Shown: piece after piece, positions 63,896 to 64,000 of the stretch
How positions within the stretch are numbered: position 1 is the first letter of the stretch
Layout: every line of letters starts with the position of its first letter
NCBI RefSeq assembly: GCF_001590985.1
Contig: NZ_BCTX01000010.1
Span: 1 to 64,000, forward strand
Length of the DNA: 64,000 nucleotides
Reading direction: 5' to 3'
DNA from: Novosphingobium naphthalenivorans NBRC 102051
GTDB taxonomy: Bacteria; Pseudomonadota; Alphaproteobacteria; Sphingomonadales; Sphingomonadaceae
Notes under the pieces: model-generated
Databases searched by the model: none
Seen by the model: only the letters and a program-made list of their open reading frames with translations
Told to the model about the DNA's origin: nothing
Program-made: the position numbers and the translations under genes

Positions 63896-64000
63896 TCGGG
63901 CTGGTTGAGAATATGGTCCGGCGTGGACGAGACGACCTCGGCATAAGTGGGCACGAAACGCCGTCCCTCGATCAGGCTTATGAAGGCAGGCCGGATCTCC
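63892..64000 (-). CDS. C-terminal end of an unrecognised gene
   Basis: 35 codons plus TGA (63892-63894) continue to the window edge: the visible end is a LIEGRRFVPTYAEVVSSTP-type tail. Its stop overlaps the isomerase ATG by 3 bases, so they are co-translated. I cannot name it; a partner dioxygenase or hydrolase of aromatic catabolism would fit. Confidence 0.6.
   Translation of the reverse strand, partial: EIRPAFISLIEGRRFVPTYAEVVSSTPDHILNQPE

Overview
The window is a GC-rich chromosomal segment from an alphaproteobacterium, most likely a sphingomonad (Sphingomonadales, Novosphingobium-like). Grounds: a clear MipZ division ATPase, the argD-argF-hslO order, a TonB-ExbB-ExbD-ExbD operon, an AmtB locus with two PII genes, and frequent GTG/TTG starts with 1-4 nt stop/start overlaps. 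No plasmid or prophage replication genes and no CRISPR array are visible.

Layout. 1-24.8 kb is mostly housekeeping on the minus strand: the 3' end of an OmpA-like gene, queC, argD-argF-hslO, a double cold-shock protein with an RGG-like N-terminus, glnK-amtB-glnK behind a sigma-54 type promoter, prfC, pheST, rplT-rpmI, hisN, prs, glpX and hom. 25.1-28.3 kb is a TonB energy-transduction operon with three ExbD paralogues. 28.3-41.8 kb holds an Lhr-type helicase, an MgtC-like membrane protein, a phosphohexomutase, mipZ, panC, a CsgG-like lipoprotein-secretion homologue, a two-component system, an MlaA-like protein and a glycosyltransferase.

41.9-53.2 kb looks like a genomic island. It starts at the 3' end of an intact tRNA-Gly(CCC) and ends at a diverged copy of the 3' half of the same tRNA (38 of 45 bases match). 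It carries a complete archaic (sigma/Csu-type) chaperone-usher pilus operon: seven subunit-like genes, chaperone, usher and two-domain tip adhesin, all on the minus strand. It also has an extra subunit-like gene, a small helix-turn-helix-like gene, a start-less ORF, and a short protein resembling a degenerate lycopene cyclase. No integrase is present. The right-hand tRNA remnant supplies the stop and last residues of the neighbouring kinase-like gene.

54.9-61.4 kb is a tightly overlapping plus-strand operon that parallels the mycobacterial decaprenyl-phosphoryl-arabinose pathway: a UbiA-family phosphoribosyltransferase with a degenerate HAD domain, GtrA, a DprE1-like FAD oxidase, a DprE2-like SDR, then a GT87-like and a GT89/AftB-like polytopic glycosyltransferase. 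In a Gram-negative this suggests lipid-linked arabinofuranose made and transferred to an unknown envelope glycan. It is the most interesting system here. The window closes with an RNase H-like gene, a PhzS-like flavin monooxygenase, a zeta-class GST isomerase and the end of an unrecognised gene.
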